NCBI RefSeq assembly: GCF_001653235.2
Contig: NC_035794.1
Span: forward strand, 62,001 to 126,000
DNA: 64,000 nucleotides
From: Pochonia chlamydosporia 170
Lineage: Eukaryota > Ascomycota > Sordariomycetes > Hypocreales > Clavicipitaceae
Direction of reading: 5' to 3'
Shown: positions 46,744 through 61,156 of the stretch, one piece after another
How positions within the stretch are numbered: position 1 is the first letter of the stretch
Layout: each line of letters begins with the position of its first letter
Notes under the pieces: generated by a model
Databases searched by the model: none
The model's input: only the letters and a program-made list of their open reading frames with translations
Told to the model about the DNA's origin: nothing
Translations under genes and position numbers: made by a program

Positions 46744-49700
46744 ATGCACCAGGAGCAGTTCATTGACGAGACTATCCTGCTTGAAACCCATCACCCATCA
46801 GCTGCTACTGATACAATTGCTGGTGCTGTTGCTCTTGCCGAACATCTTCGACACTCCCCATCCCTCGTCACACTGGATCCGTCCGTGTTTCGACCGATTC
46901 CTGACTCCAGTCCTCCACGATTTCGAAAGCTTTCACAGTCGGCCGCAGCTCCTGCCCGACTGCCACGAACATCGTCGTTGCTGCCGCCGCCACGCCCTGT
47001 AGCGGCTGCAGCAACGACAGCCGCGACCCTAACTCCAGCATATTCTCCGAGCGAAGATCCTCCCTTGAACCACGATTATTCTTCTCGCCTGGATACCCTC
47101 CCCGCCACACCGCCCAACGAGCCTGAATACGACCCTGAGACGGAACCCAGGCTCTTTGGTTCCAGGATTGAACTACCCGTACTAACCTTGCCTCCCATCT
47201 TACCACTCGACTTACTCGACGAGAGCGACCCGTCCCATCCACCAGGCTTGGAAGCTTTGCCTGGTGGTGACTTGATTGACAGTAATATCACGGCAACATC
47301 ACCGGCGAAAACCGAATCTGCTTCCTTTTCTGAGCCATCGCTCACAATGCCTTACGAAACTGTAAAGGAGCCATTTGCTCCGGCCGGGCGAGGTCACTCA
47401 CGGAGTCGGAATGGGAAAAGCAGCGTAGATCTAGCCAAGCCTCGGACGGTCAAGCCTCCATCGCAAAAGGCCATGTTATCACGGGCTTTGCAAAAGGCGA
47501 ACACAGCAGTCCAACTTGACAATGCACAAAATTTCGAAGGCGCCAGGGAATCGTATGCGGAGGCTTGTGAGCTTTTGCAACACGTGCTTCTGAAAACAAC
47601 TGCCGACGAAGACAAGAAGAAGCTAGAGGCAATTGTAAGTGCAAACATGTCCGCCTCCTTCTGAACTGGGTCAGCTAACCTGAGCTTTGTAGCGACGAAC
47701 CTATGCTGCACGCATCGAGGAACTGGACCAAATGGCCCCATCATGGCAACCTACAGGCAATAAAGAATTACCCGCCCGACCAGGCAGTCCGGAGGAGCAC
47801 GAAGAAGAGTCTCCCCAGGAGGAAGTGGTCGAAATCGGAACTGCAAACCCGGTGGCCCATGCGAAAGATGAAGGCGATGGTCAACAGCTGCAAAGGCAAC
47901 GCCAGCAAGATACCAGATATCTCAGTGATAGCTCCCAAGAAACGTCGCGATCAGGACGATTGACTACGGAGCAACCGTCCCTTCACTCCGCCTTCTCGCG
48001 ATCGCCTGCCAGACTCCGGGCTAATGACGAATATACCACGGAACCCAGCCGTGCACCACAACCTCTGGCGGCGCGCCGTCCTGCATCGCCAGCTAAACCG
48101 CAGCACGAACGTTATGACTCGGAAGATAGAGGTACTGATTCTTACCACTCTGGTTCTTGGAGCGGATCCAGAGACGGTGCGGGACATTATAGAAATGAAA
48201 GTCAAAACTCATGGCTGGACCCTATTGACGAGTCTGGCGGGTCATCTGGCGGAACCTCCTCTGGCCACTCCAGGGGATCATCTGGGTTTCGTACAGATCA
48301 CATTCGTGGCCTCAGTGGAAATACCGAGGCCGAGTTCGATACGGCTTTGGATGCGGCTATCGAGGCTGCATATGATGAGGGATACGAACCCATGGAACCA
48401 ACCGAGTACGATACCATAGACCGTACTGAAGAGATTGTCACAAAGGCACTCCGAAAAGTCGAAGCTGCGCGAGAGCGCGTCAGACAGACGGAGCGAGAAG
48501 CATACCCAGAGGAATTTCAAAGACAAGCAACCGAGAAAAGGACGAAGGAGACGTCCGGTGGGTTTTACGAAGATTTGTCCTCAGACGAGGAGGAACGTCT
48601 GTTGGAAGAAATGACCCGGGAGTACAACATTGAGGACTTCATGATGAACGACGGTCAAAGGCCAACCACGGGGCAACCTTCCCAGGCTCCGCGCAGCCAA
48701 GACACGCCAGGATTGGCAAGAGGGACGCGAAATACAAATCTTCCAAATATGCGATCCTTGGCCGCTACTGTAGACCGATCAAAGATGCCACCACCGCACC
48801 CAGTGCCCAAAAGCCTGCAACCATCCGCTCCTCCACCCAAACAGTCACTACCAGAGCTGCCCCTAACTCGGCCACAATCACCCGGGCAAACGGTTCGAAA
48901 TCGTCGTTTGTCGGGCCAAAACCCCAAGCAACTGAAGATTCAGACAACGCAACTCCGACCCGCACCTGCTGCGAGCTTTGAGGACTTGTCGCAAATGAAA
49001 CCTACCTCGGCACCCGACATCCCATCCGAGGCGAACGTTGGCGAACGGCCACAAACGAGTAGGTCGGCAAGGAAGCTAACACCACCGAGCTTAGATGCGC
49101 CACTCATTGAGCCGAGAGTGTTTGGATCACCACCTCATCAGCGTGGTCAAATAGATATCGATGATAGCATTGCCGGGCGGTCAGGCTCACCCACTGTCAA
49201 CAAGCTTCGAAAGAACTTCTCTTCGTCCAGCTTGCGAAGCATGAAGAGTCGCAATATGTCCTTGTCTAATCTTGACGACGCGTCTGATATGTCTCCTGGG
49301 ACCCCATCGAGCAATCACTTTGGAAGCGCTAGAACACCTGCCATACCGGCGATCCCTACGCCACTGGCGACGTCTCTCCGCGAGCAAATGGACTCGGCCT
49401 CACCAGGAACCTTGTATCTCTTTGAGGATAATATTCACCTACCGGCTACACCTGGCTCACCAAATCCAATGGTCTTGGACCCGCCGGTGGCTCTTGAACC
49501 TTGCCCCAACGATGTGATGCTGCGGCCGTTTTGGCTTATGCGGTGTTTGTATCAGACATTGGCGCATCCCCGCGGAGGCTACTTGAGCACGAAGCTGTTT
49601 GTTCCTCGAGATGTTTGGAAAGTGAAGGGTGTCAAACTAAAGAATGTGGAGGACAAGATCTCAAACTGTGACTTCCTCACGGCTGCTCTCCTCAAACTTG

Positions 49701-50412
49701 CCAAGGTTGACACTTGCGATGCGGATGCCGTACTGGACGAGATGCAGTCTCTGGAGGGTGTTCTAGAGCAGGTGCAGACTGCACTCACCCGTAAACTTGG
49801 CAACGAAGTTGGTGTGCAAGGATCGGTGGTATTGTTCAAGGAAGCATCAAATGTTGTTGATGGCGATGGGGCAGCAAGCGTCCCGCGAACTGCTAGCGTC
49901 TCTGGTAAATCTTCATCCTTCTCTTGGAGACGCCTTCGTTCCAAGAATTCGAACATGGGCTTGGGAGGGGCATACAACAGCCGGATGACTGGAGGAGAAG
50001 GGGCCAAGGATTCGGCCACAATGCCAACGCTGCCCATGACACCTCAACCCACTAGTCGTCCTCCAAAACGGGAACTTGGCCAGGCTCAGTTTATCGGGCC
50101 CAACGCGCACTACATGAGCTCACTCGCTCGCCTGTTCGACGCAGCGCAAGCGATAGGTAAGATGATTCTCACGATGACAGTGATGTAATGCTGTTCGCAG
50201 TTAGAACTAACAAGTTTTTGGTAGATCAAATCGCGCGACAAGTCGATGATCCCGGGCTGAGGCACGCGGACAAGACGCAAGTGGGACTGGAACTTTGCAC
50301 CCGTCATGCTGCAGAGTTTTTTGGGTTTTATATTTGTAGGTTTGTATTGACAGATCTTGGCACACTGCTGGATAAGTTTATCAAGAGAGGGAGTGAATGG
50401 GTACTGGCATGA
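46744..50412 (+). CDS. MIT-domain protein of filamentous fungi
   Basis: Three exons (46744-47634, 47693-50156, 50225-50412) give 1180 aa. The first 240 residues are Pro/Ser/Thr-rich and probably disordered. A MIT-type three-helix region spans about 243-311 (AMLSRALQKANTAVQLDNAQ, ESYAEACELLQHVL, RRTYAARIEELDQM), joined exactly at the first intron. A long Ser/Arg/Gln-rich middle follows, with an acidic helical block (DEEERLLEEMTREYNIEDFMM). The C-terminal 300 residues are well ordered: RPFWLMRCLYQTLAHPRGGYLSTKLFVPRDVWKVK, then LARLFDAAQAIDQIARQV and FVLTDLGTLLDKFIKRGSEWV. MIT domains bind ESCRT-III tails, so an endosomal role is plausible. The exact start is uncertain because the N-terminus is low complexity. 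Confidence 0.85.
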
Positions 50413-51146
50413 GGGGGTGCATACTTTTGTATTTTGCTTTCACCTGACGGAGGTCTGAGGAGTCGAGATTTGTGTACAGTTGCATGGAAACCACTGCAGG
50501 CGATTTATTTGGGAACGACTACACTACTACCATTACTACCACCATTATCACTTCTACGGCATATGCGGACGGCGGCTCATCTGCTTTTGATTCAGTTATA
50601 CTTGATGCACACCGCATTTTGGAGCGATGGCGATGAAGGTTTGCTTGGGCTCTGTATGATAAACTATGGAGAATCATGTTTGACAGATATTCTGACCAAT
50701 GTTTGGGGTCCATTTCGTGTTGACTCTATGCCATGAAGTTTAACGTGTACTCTGATGCAGTTTAGAGTTGGCACCGCATCGTGGTTTATGCAAACTTTCA
50801 CGCATTTCATGTGGCTTCCACCCTGCCACAGATGGAAAGAAATGCCATGGAACTGAGGTTTAGTATTAATACGGGAGCATTTCCGATACATTTTTGCTGG
50901 GCTTAGTTGCTGGCATTTGTGCGGGAACATTGCGTTCTTGCCCAAATCAGTCTTTCACACTTCGTATTTGTGAAGCGTTCCCGTACGCATCCCCTTTGGT
51001 CTCATTATTGGCCCTTCCATTTTCTACGCTCGCTCTACTTTTGTTCGTTACGATTTCACAGACAGACTTTCTACCCCAACTCAGTCGAGCGTAATCCGGC
51101 AGAAGTCGTGTCATCTGGAATTGTTATCGACATTCTAGCGAAAAGA
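50413..51146. other. Intergenic region after the MIT gene
   Basis: 734 bp between tandem genes. An ACTACTACCATTACTACCACC microsatellite-like patch lies near 50521-50545. The frame of the next gene is open from 50907 but lacks an ATG before 51147. No other feature seen. Confidence 0.4.
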
Positions 51147-51878
51147 ATGACTTCTAGTAGCATGGCCACCAGTGCCGGCCCATCGGCTACAATACTGGAT
51201 TCATCTGTACCTAGGTCGATGGCATCAGTACACTTTGGCCAGGAACTACGATCTGGGTACTCATCACATCTCGTTGAGCCTGAACAAGACGGTCCCGACA
51301 GCGACAGCGACAGCGACTGGGGGAATTACACCCTAGCCAGCGGAAGAGAGGACCATCGAATGTCGGATTCTTCTGATGACTATCAAATGGGCGGTACTAA
51401 TGGCATTCACAAAACCAGCTGTTTTGAGAATCCGAGTCCAAGAAATGGATTGGTGCTGTGTTTCTCGCCCACCAAGGACGAGTATTACTCCAGTGATATG
51501 AGAATACGGACACGGTTGTGCATCAAACTCAGCTGGGCGTACGGACACGCACAATCATGGGGTCGCTTCACAGGCGACAATGGGTTTCAAGGTGTCATGA
51601 GAATCCAGGGTCGTCCTAGGGCGGGTGAGACGACGCCGATGGAGTGGCGGGGCAGACGAGGTGAGGAGAACCTGGGATCAAGTGGCTGGATTAGGATCAT
51701 GTCTGATGGTCGGGTTACTGGGTTTCTGTACGGCGTGGAAATGACGTTTGATGGTTCGCTTGGTGAGGAGGGCTGCGAGCATCCTTCGGCGGAGAGTATG
51801 GTGGAGGAGTGGGATGAGTATGTTGATACTGTGGATGTTGATGATGCTAAAAGCCGGAATAAGTGGAAGGGTTTGTGA
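51147..51878 (+). CDS. Unrecognised protein, possibly lineage-restricted
   Basis: A single-exon frame of 243 aa from the first in-frame ATG. The N-terminal 90 residues are Ser/Asp-rich (a DSDSDSDWG run) and likely disordered. The C-terminal 150 residues look folded, with RNGLVLCFSPTKDEYYSS, RTRLCIKLSWAYGHAQSWG, GFQGVMRIQGR, GSSGWIRIMSDGRVTGFLYG, and a terminal acidic stretch. I know no family for it. Alternating hydrophobic patterns suggest a beta-rich domain, which is a guess. No signal peptide or transmembrane segment. It lies between the MIT-domain and GUF1 genes, all on the plus strand. Confidence 0.65.
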   Translation: MTSSSMATSAGPSATILDSSVPRSMASVHFGQELRSGYSSHLVEPEQDGPDSDSDSDWGNYTLASGREDHRMSDSSDDYQMGGTNGIHKTSCFENPSPRNGLVLCFSPTKDEYYSSDMRIRTRLCIKLSWAYGHAQSWGRFTGDNGFQGVMRIQGRPRAGETTPMEWRGRRGEENLGSSGWIRIMSDGRVTGFLYGVEMTFDGSLGEEGCEHPSAESMVEEWDEYVDTVDVDDAKSRNKWKGL

Positions 51879-52150
51879 TGAGGGACGGTAAGATTGGCGT
51901 TCGTTTTGTTCTTGGGGAGACGTTCTTGCATTATGCCTGGAGCTTGTGCTTGGTGTAAGTTCGGGTCCATGATGATGTGGTAGATATAAGCCAAGGTTGA
52001 GAGCCGTGGAGAGTGAAATTGGTGGTTAGGTAATCACTCGGACCCTGAAATTCCAGTTCCCACTCAAGACTCCCAGACACGGTACCCAAATTCTGGCATC
52101 CGTCAAACTGCCAATCCACCACCAATGCGCTCACATTTCCAATTCCCTAG

Positions 52151-54333
52151 ATGACCTGGGCGTGGAGAGCTGGAAGAGCCTGGGCGCGACAATGCCTACC
52201 GCCAGCAAGCTCACGGTCTGCCTTCTTCGAGCAACGGTCCCGTGCCATCTTTCGCCGGGCATTCGCATCGGCGGCGAAACCCACGCCAGCAGAGCTCGAG
52301 GCCCGGATTGCAGCCATCCCAATCGAGCGGTATCGCAACTTTTGCATCGTGGCGCATATTGATCATGGGAAGAGCACGCTGAGCGATCGGCTGCTGGAGC
52401 ATACGGGGACGATTTCGGCGAGTGATGCGAACAAGCAGATTTTGGTGCGGCCTACAATTTGTGTCTAGTGGTTTATTCAGGATAGTTTGCTAATTGACGT
52501 TGATTGCAGGATAAATTAGATGTTGAACGCGAGAGAGGAATCACAGTTAAAGCGCAGACTTGCACAATGCTCTACAATTACAAGGGGGACGACTATCTGC
52601 TCCATCTGGTTGATACGCCTGGCCATGTCGATTTCCGCGCCGAAGTCACCCGATCGTATGCTAGTTGTGGGGGAGCTCTGCTTCTTATTGATGCCAGTCA
52701 GGGCATTCAAGCGCAGACGGTGTCGAATTTTCACCTCGCGTTTGCGCAGGACCTGGCTCTCGTTCCGGTCATCAACAAGATTGATATGCCCTCTGCAGAT
52801 GTCCCGCGGGTGTTGGACCAGATGGAGACGAGTTTTGAGTTGGACCCCAAGGATGCTGTGCTTGTGAGCGCCAAGACGGGCAAAGGTGTCCCAGATGTGC
52901 TGCCGGCGGTGGTTGAAAAGATTCCGCATCCTGTCGGTGACGAGACGAGGCCGTTGAAGTTTCTGCTTGTGGACTCTTGGTACGATAATTTTCGGGGCGT
53001 GGTTCTGCTGGTGCGAGTATTTGATGGGACGATACGCGCTGGCGATAATGTCGTATCTCTTGGTACGGGGATGAAGTACACCGTTGGCCAGGTGGGCATT
53101 CAGTACCCTGATGGGACGCCGCAAAAGGTCCTTCGCGCAGGCCAAGTTGGCTACGTGTACTTCAACCCGGGTATGAAGAAGATCCAGGACGCTAAATTAG
53201 GCGATACATTCACAACGGTTGGCAATGAGGAAGTTGTTGAGCCGTGCCCTGGTTTCGAGGAGCCAAAGCCAATGGTGTTTGTGGCTGCGTTTCCCACCGA
53301 TCAAGGCGATTACACGCGCCTTGCGGACAGCATAAACCAGCTTGTGCTGAATGACCGGAGTGTCACCCTGCAAAAGGATTTCTCTGAGGCCCTCGGGTCT
53401 GGGTGGCGGTTAGGATTCCTTGGCAGTCTGCATTGTTCCGTGTTCCAGGACCGCTTGAAGCAAGAACATGGGCGAAGTATCATCATCACTGAACCTACTG
53501 TTCCCACCAAGGTAATCTGGCCGGATGGATCTGAGGAAGTTATTCAGAATCCGGCCCTGTTCCCAGACGCAACGGACCATCGGATACGACTGTCACAAAC
53601 GCTCGAACCGTATGTATACCGGACTCTTTACATGTGACATCAACTTACTGTATCAGGTTTGTCAAAGCGACTATGACGCTTCCGCACGAATATCTCGGAC
53701 GAGTCATTGAGTTGTGTGAAGCGAATCGCGGTGAACAGCAGAGCCTGGAATTCTTCCACGCAACACAGGTCATTCTGGTGTATAATCTTCCGTCCGCGCA
53801 GTTGGTAGAAGACTTCTTTGGCAAACTCAAAGGCGCAACGTAGGTATTCATGTCCTGGAATCGTTCTACGTGCTAACTCGTCACAGCAAGGGCTACGCCA
53901 CGCTGGACTACGAAGACGCCGGCTGGCGGGAGAGTAAACTCGCCAAGCTTCAACTGTTGGTGAATAAGCAGCCCGTCGACGCGATTTGCCGAGTCGTTCA
54001 CGGATCACAGGCCGACAGGATCGGGAGACAATGGGTCACCAAGTTTAAACAGCATGTCGATCGACAAATGTTTGGTACGTATTCACTGGGTCTGTACATA
54101 GTCGGTACTAATAATATGTAGAGGTCGTCATTCAAGCAGCTGTGGGCAATAAGATTATCGCCCGAGAAACGATCAAGCCTTTTCGAAAGGATGTCCTTGC
54201 GAAGCTGCACGCAAGTGATATTACCCGGCGGAGGAAGTTGCTGGAGAAGCAGAAAGAGGGCCGGAAGAGGTTGCGGGCGGTTGGGAATGTAGTTATTGAC
54301 CAGGAGGCGTTTCAGAGCTTTTTGGCAAAGTAA
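52151..54333 (+). CDS. guf1: Mitochondrial translation GTPase GUF1 (LepA/EF4)
   Basis: Five exons (52151-52444, 52510-53609, 53657-53839, 53887-54074, 54122-54333) encode 658 aa. The Arg/Ala-rich N-terminus (to about residue 45) looks like a mitochondrial presequence. The G domain has AHIDHGKS (68-75), the switch RERGIT, DTPGH (133-137) and NKID (187-190). The LepA-specific parts follow: [46 protein letters not shown], and the C-terminal domain with [19 protein letters not shown] and [16 protein letters not shown]1 remodels stalled mitochondrial ribosomes (back-translocation). Three introns are exactly 47 bp and one is 65 bp. Confidence 0.96.
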
Positions 54334-54510
54334 TGTATGATAGATAGATACCCTGTATAACAGTCCGTTTAGAGTCTACTTTCATGTCTGTAAGGGTTGA
54401 AGTTCGAGCAGGTTATCTCTGAGGCAATGTACAAACTCGTAATGGTACCTGTCTCACATGCTCATCTACACCATGACACAGCAAACAGCCGTTTCCCTTC
54501 TCTGGCAGTA
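54334..54510. other. Convergent gap guf1/histidine phosphatase
   Basis: 177 bp between two convergent stop codons; 3' UTRs only. Confidence 0.4.
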
Positions 54511-55245
54511 TCAGTTGAGCAGCTCTGGCAACCCATCCCCAAGCGGCACCCTCTCCGTCCAAGAAAGTCCCAAACCACCCTCAACCGTCCCCTCATCCTG
54601 CTTAACAACCCTCCTCCCATCCCTCCCAACACCCTCTTCAAACTCAAAGATTCTATAATCGCTATTAAAAAACCACCAGCCTACACAACCAACCCTCAAA
54701 AACCCCGAGTGAGAAACCACAAAGACCACCTTCTCCGGCCTATTGTACAAGTCCTCCAAACACGACCTCCCTCGCTCTACAATCGCCCCGCGAAGATACT
54801 TATACCGCTCCCCCTTCGCGGACGTCTTATCCGGCCACACCGGATCCAACGTCTTGAAGCTGACGTACGGAAACGGCGGGATTAAGTCCACCGGCGTGCC
54901 TACGTCGCAGGGTTGATCCGAATTCTCCTGCCAGTCCGCGCTGGCTTCAAACACGACGCCCTTGTCTGCGAGCCAGTCCAGCGCCAGGGAGGCAGTCTGC
55001 ATAGTGCGAATCATGGGGCTGACTATGACGGCGGTGTCCTGCGGTGGTAGGGCGTTGAAGCGCTGGAGTAGAGAGGCGCGGAGGGTGAGGCATTGCGAGT
55101 GGCCGAGTGGTGTGAGCGGCGGGTCGTGTATGCTGTGGTCTTGTGGATGGGGGTTAGTTTAGTTTGGGGGAGAGATGGGGGGAGACTTATTGTCTACGTT
55201 GTGGAGGCCTTGGGCGTGGCGGATGAGGACGATTTTGGGAGGCAT
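54511..55245 (-). CDS. Histidine phosphatase (phosphoglycerate mutase-like) protein
   Basis: Two exons (55245-55187 and 55132-54511) give 226 aa. The catalytic RHG-type motif is LIRHAQGLHN (Arg9, His10). Further family blocks are IHDPPLTPLGHSQC, VIVSPMIRTMQTASLAL, and VVSHSGFLR with the second active-site His. The fold belongs to the histidine phosphatase superfamily; fungal members of this size are annotated as phosphoglycerate-mutase-like, but the substrate is unknown. The intron donor GTCTCC is weak. It was chosen because it alone, with acceptor CACAG and a CTAAC branch site, keeps the HDPPLT block in frame. The gene is in tandem with the next minus-strand gene, 104 bp apart. Confidence 0.9.
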
Positions 55246-55349
55246 GTTGGTGTTTGGGTGAGGTGAGGTATTTTGGTGGCGTGTGGAGATGCTGTATGGT
55301 GGGCGTATTACGAAGCCATTTTGGTCGGATTTACGATTTCGGGGAGTTT

Positions 55350-56710
55350 TTATGAGAATCCTGTTTCGGATAGATATTGGGAATGTTGGTCGAATACGGC
55401 GATATCTTTGGTTGTCTGCGCGAGTTAGATGTGTTTAGGGGTTGAGACGGGATACGTACATCTGCGACAACGACGAGGGAACCCTGTGTGAACCCCGTTG
55501 GCCACTCTGAAGTCGTTGGTTTGATAGCCATTTCAGGCGAGAGTTGCATTGACGGATCTTGCTGCCATATGCCTACCCAGTCGGGACCGTCTTTTGCATG
55601 TACTGCCAACACACCAATCTTGTCCCTGATGAGTCTCACACCACAGAGGGCATTTATCGTAGGCACGAGATCTGTAGACGAACCACGAGCCTCATCGAAC
55701 TCAATAGTGCGGAGGTACTTCATACCGAGGGTGTATCCCCGATCATTCATGTTCTGCACGAAGTACTCTCTCCGGATAGTGTAGAAGTTGAGACGAAACG
55801 GCACCAGCGGCTTCATGCGTGAGAGGGGGATCGAGCGCGGTCTCTCGAGTTTCGCGCGCTTCCCGTCCTTTGCGTCCGCGGAGGCAAGGTCCTCCACAGG
55901 GATGGGTATCAGCGCCACGAGAATGGTGAGCGCGTTGGCGCGGACGGTATCAAAGTTGGCTGTGTGAGGGAAGCGTGATGGGCCCCCGAGGTGAAGATTC
56001 CGTATGGCCTGGGCGATGCGCGAGGGGCGGTCTGGCTCGTCTTTGGAGAATTGGGGTGCTGGTGAGTTTGCGAGCATACCGATGACTTCGGCCCAGTAGC
56101 GGGTGTTTAAGTCGGGGGATTTGCGTACTTCGGTTGCGTTGCGGAGGGCGTGGGCTATGAATGCTTCTAGACGGGGAGGGATGTCGTGGTTGGTGATGTC
56201 GAGGAGGGATGGGGAGATGAGACCCTCGTCTTTGAGGGTGCTCTGGAGGGATTCCCAGTATGGGAAGGTGTCGTTTGGGGAGGTGGAAGGTCGGTAGTCT
56301 AAGTCACTGGCGTCTAGGCGGTGGTCGATTGTAATGTCGAGTTGTTCTGGGGATTCTTTGAACGCTATCTCAGGTAGGAATGGAGATACATCGCGGGCAC
56401 AATCCAGGAAGCCGTCGAGTTCGGCGATGGTGAATGTGCTTTTACCCCATAACTTGGCCACGACTGTCCAGCACGCGGAGTGGACGACTCTAGCTTCTTC
56501 GCCTTCGAAGGTGTGTGAGCAGAATCCAGGCTTGATGAGCGGTTGAGGGACTCGGGGTGAAGGTGGTGATGGGTGCTTGAGTTCTTGGGCGACTGCTTTC
56601 CAGCCCTCGCCGCGGCGGCTGGTTGCTGCGAGGGTAATTTCCGAGCCACAGAGGAAGCAGTGGTGGAATGTGGCGAAGGTGTGCGTGAGGTCTTGGGGGT
56701 TGATGTTCAT
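55350..56710 (-). CDS. Conserved fungal protein of unknown function with Cys-rich N-terminus
   Basis: Two exons (56710-55460 and 55415-55350) give 438 aa; the intron is only 44 bp with CTAAC. The N-terminus HHCFLCGSEI plus PGFCSHTFEGEEARVVHSACW looks like a small zinc-binding or F-box-associated head, as in many fungal proteins of unknown function. The middle is helical. The C-terminal part YFVQNMNDRGYTLGMKYLRTIEFDE and VRLIRDKIGVLAVHAKDGPDWVGIW is beta-rich. Splicing replaces a basic, Ser-rich run-on tail with TTKDIAVFDQHSQYLSETGFS, which fits the preceding fold better. I assign no function. Confidence 0.8.
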
Positions 56711-57739
56711 GATGCTGGAGATGCTGGTGCATTTGCTTGGCGTAGGGCTGAGATGAGAATTTGCGGTTGAAGCGTGGATGTGTTGTGAGATGGCTGGTGA
56801 GGGATGGACGAAACGACTGGTGGTGATGACGGGTGCGAGATGATGGAGATGCGGTGTTTAAAGAGATGGGAGGATGAAATGCGGTGCCTTTTCTTGTGTA
56901 CACGGCCGATTCGAGGAGGTTGCATATGTGTAAGAATCTTGAATTGATGCTTACAATATGCTGATCGGATCGTGGCGCTTTTGGTCGGCTTGGCGGCACT
57001 AAATAGCGGGGCAACGTCGTGCCTGAACTTTACCGGGAAGTCAATACTAATGTCAATGGTTGATGAGGGTGGCTACGAAAAATTGCTATGTTGTGAATGG
57101 ACTACTTTATAATGATTCAGGCGGCGGGTGAATCGTAGGGATTTCAGAGGCTACGGGATATTGCTGTGCTAAAACAACATGACAACATCTAGTGTGAAAC
57201 CGGCCTTGTTACCATGCACCTGTGCCCTGGAACGGTAAGAGATTGAACAGCACGGCAAGTGCAGATGATTTGATGTACATATAATACCGGGAGCAGTGGC
57301 GCAGTGGAATCTGATGGGAGTGCCCAATGCCATATACAGTATTTAGCCAAAAACGTGTGCCTACATCCCAGTATACAATAACATGTCACGATATACAAGA
57401 TACTGCGTGACCTGCTGCGGAACTTCGTCGCCGTTACTTACTTTTGATTTCCCAGTATTTCCACCTGCCATCTCAAACCATCATCAGTATGCCCACCGTA
57501 CTAGAGATGGATCTACTGACCTTTGCCTCTTTCCTCATCTTGTTGTCATTAGGGCATATGTTGCACTACGGATCTATACCTGTACAAGTGGTCGAGATTC
57601 GAGCGACAACAAGGTAAGACGCAAACAGTAGACTTTTACAGCGTCACTTGCCTGTGACCCCGAAAAGTAGTACCCAACTAGAAGGCTAGTACATGGAATG
57701 GGTTGGTTGTCAGGATTGCCACGTCTCGACCTCCGTGGG
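56711..57739. other. Intergenic region upstream of the unknown gene / 3' of the kinase
   Basis: About 1 kb. It contains the promoter of the minus-strand unknown gene and the 3' flank of the kinase. No gene or repeat supported. Confidence 0.4.
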
Positions 57740-59908
<2,169 letters not shown>

Positions 59909-61156
59909 ATGTGCGGCCGGTACGCATTGGCGCTTGTAAGTCACTGTACGTTACGGTGAATCGAGCTTAAACTAACCACATCAGCGCGCCTCACAAATCC
60001 GTCAATTGTTACAAGACGACGGCATGTCTGTGGACTATTCTATAGATGAAGATGGCCCTGGCGCCCCCAGGCAATCTTATAATTTTGCCCCAGGATACCA
60101 CGGCGTTGTCTACAGAGCCGATACCCCAGATTGGGGAGCTGGTCCCCGCTCTCGTTCTCACCAGAACAAGGACACTGGTGATGATGCGCCAGTTGAAGAA
60201 GATGCCGCTGTTCCCGCACCCACCGGTGAAGTCAAGTATAAGCTGCAATCAATGAAATGGGGCCTCGTGCCGTTCTGGACAAAGCGAAACCCCGACTACC
60301 AAACCATTATGAGGACCATCAACTGTCGTGAGGACTCGCTCAGCACCCCGGGCGGCATGTGGGCTTCCATGAAGAACAAGAAGCGATGCATAGTGATTGC
60401 GCAGGGGTTCTTTGAATGGCTCAAGACCGGACCAAAGGACAAGTTGCCTCATTTTATCAAGAGAAAGGACGGCCATCTCATGTGTTTTGCCGGACTATGG
60501 GATTGCGTTCAATATGAGGGTGCGTCGCTATGGTCTCACATCAAACGCGTCACTGATATCAAGTAGGCTCGGACGAAAAGCTGTACACTTACACCATCAT
60601 CACAACCGACTCCAACAAGCAGCTCAAGTTCTTGCATGACCGGATGCCCGTCATTTTCAACCCTGGCTCAGAAAAGATCAAGCAGTGGCTCGATCCTGCA
60701 AGGTATGAATGGTCGCGGGAGCTGCAGTCCCTGCTGAAGCCGTTTGATGGAGAATTAGAAGTATACCCCGTTACTAAAGACGTTGGTAAAGTGGGCAACA
60801 ACTCGCCATCGTTTATCATCCCCCTGAACAGCAAGGAGAACAAGTCAAACATTGCCAATTTCTTCTCCAATGCACAGCAAAAGGGGGGTAAAGAGACGAA
60901 AACAGGTGCCAAGGCGGAGGCGAAGCCAGTGGTTAAGGATGAGCCTGTGGAGGAGGATGTGAAGAAGGCTTCCCAGACGAGCGGTAGTTCACAAGAGAAG
61001 CGCAAGGAGCCGCCTACGAGGTCTAGTCCGCCGATGAAAAAGCCGGCTTCGGAAAAGGCAAAGATTAGTGCGACGAAGAACGAGTACAAGAGTCCTAAGA
61101 AGGTGAGGGAGCCGGGATCGCAGAAGATTACGAGCTTCTTTGGGAACTCGGCATGA
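59909..61156 (+). CDS. SRAP-domain abasic-site crosslinking protein (HMCES/YedK family)
   Basis: Three exons (59909-59935, 59985-60519, 60567-61156) encode 383 aa. The first exon gives MCGRYALAL, whose Cys2 becomes the N-terminal nucleophile after Met removal. Other active-site residues are visible: Asn122 in TINCRED, Glu153 in QGFFEWLK and His211 in LHDRMPVIF, with MKWGLVPFW in between. SRAP proteins shield abasic sites in single-stranded DNA by forming a thiazolidine DNA-protein crosslink during replication. The C-terminal 100 residues are Lys/Ser-rich and disordered. They carry two I-x-x-F-F motifs, KSNIANFF at 280-287 and QKITSFF at 373-379, which look like PCNA-binding boxes. Domain identity is certain; the PCNA motifs are inference. 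Confidence 0.95.
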
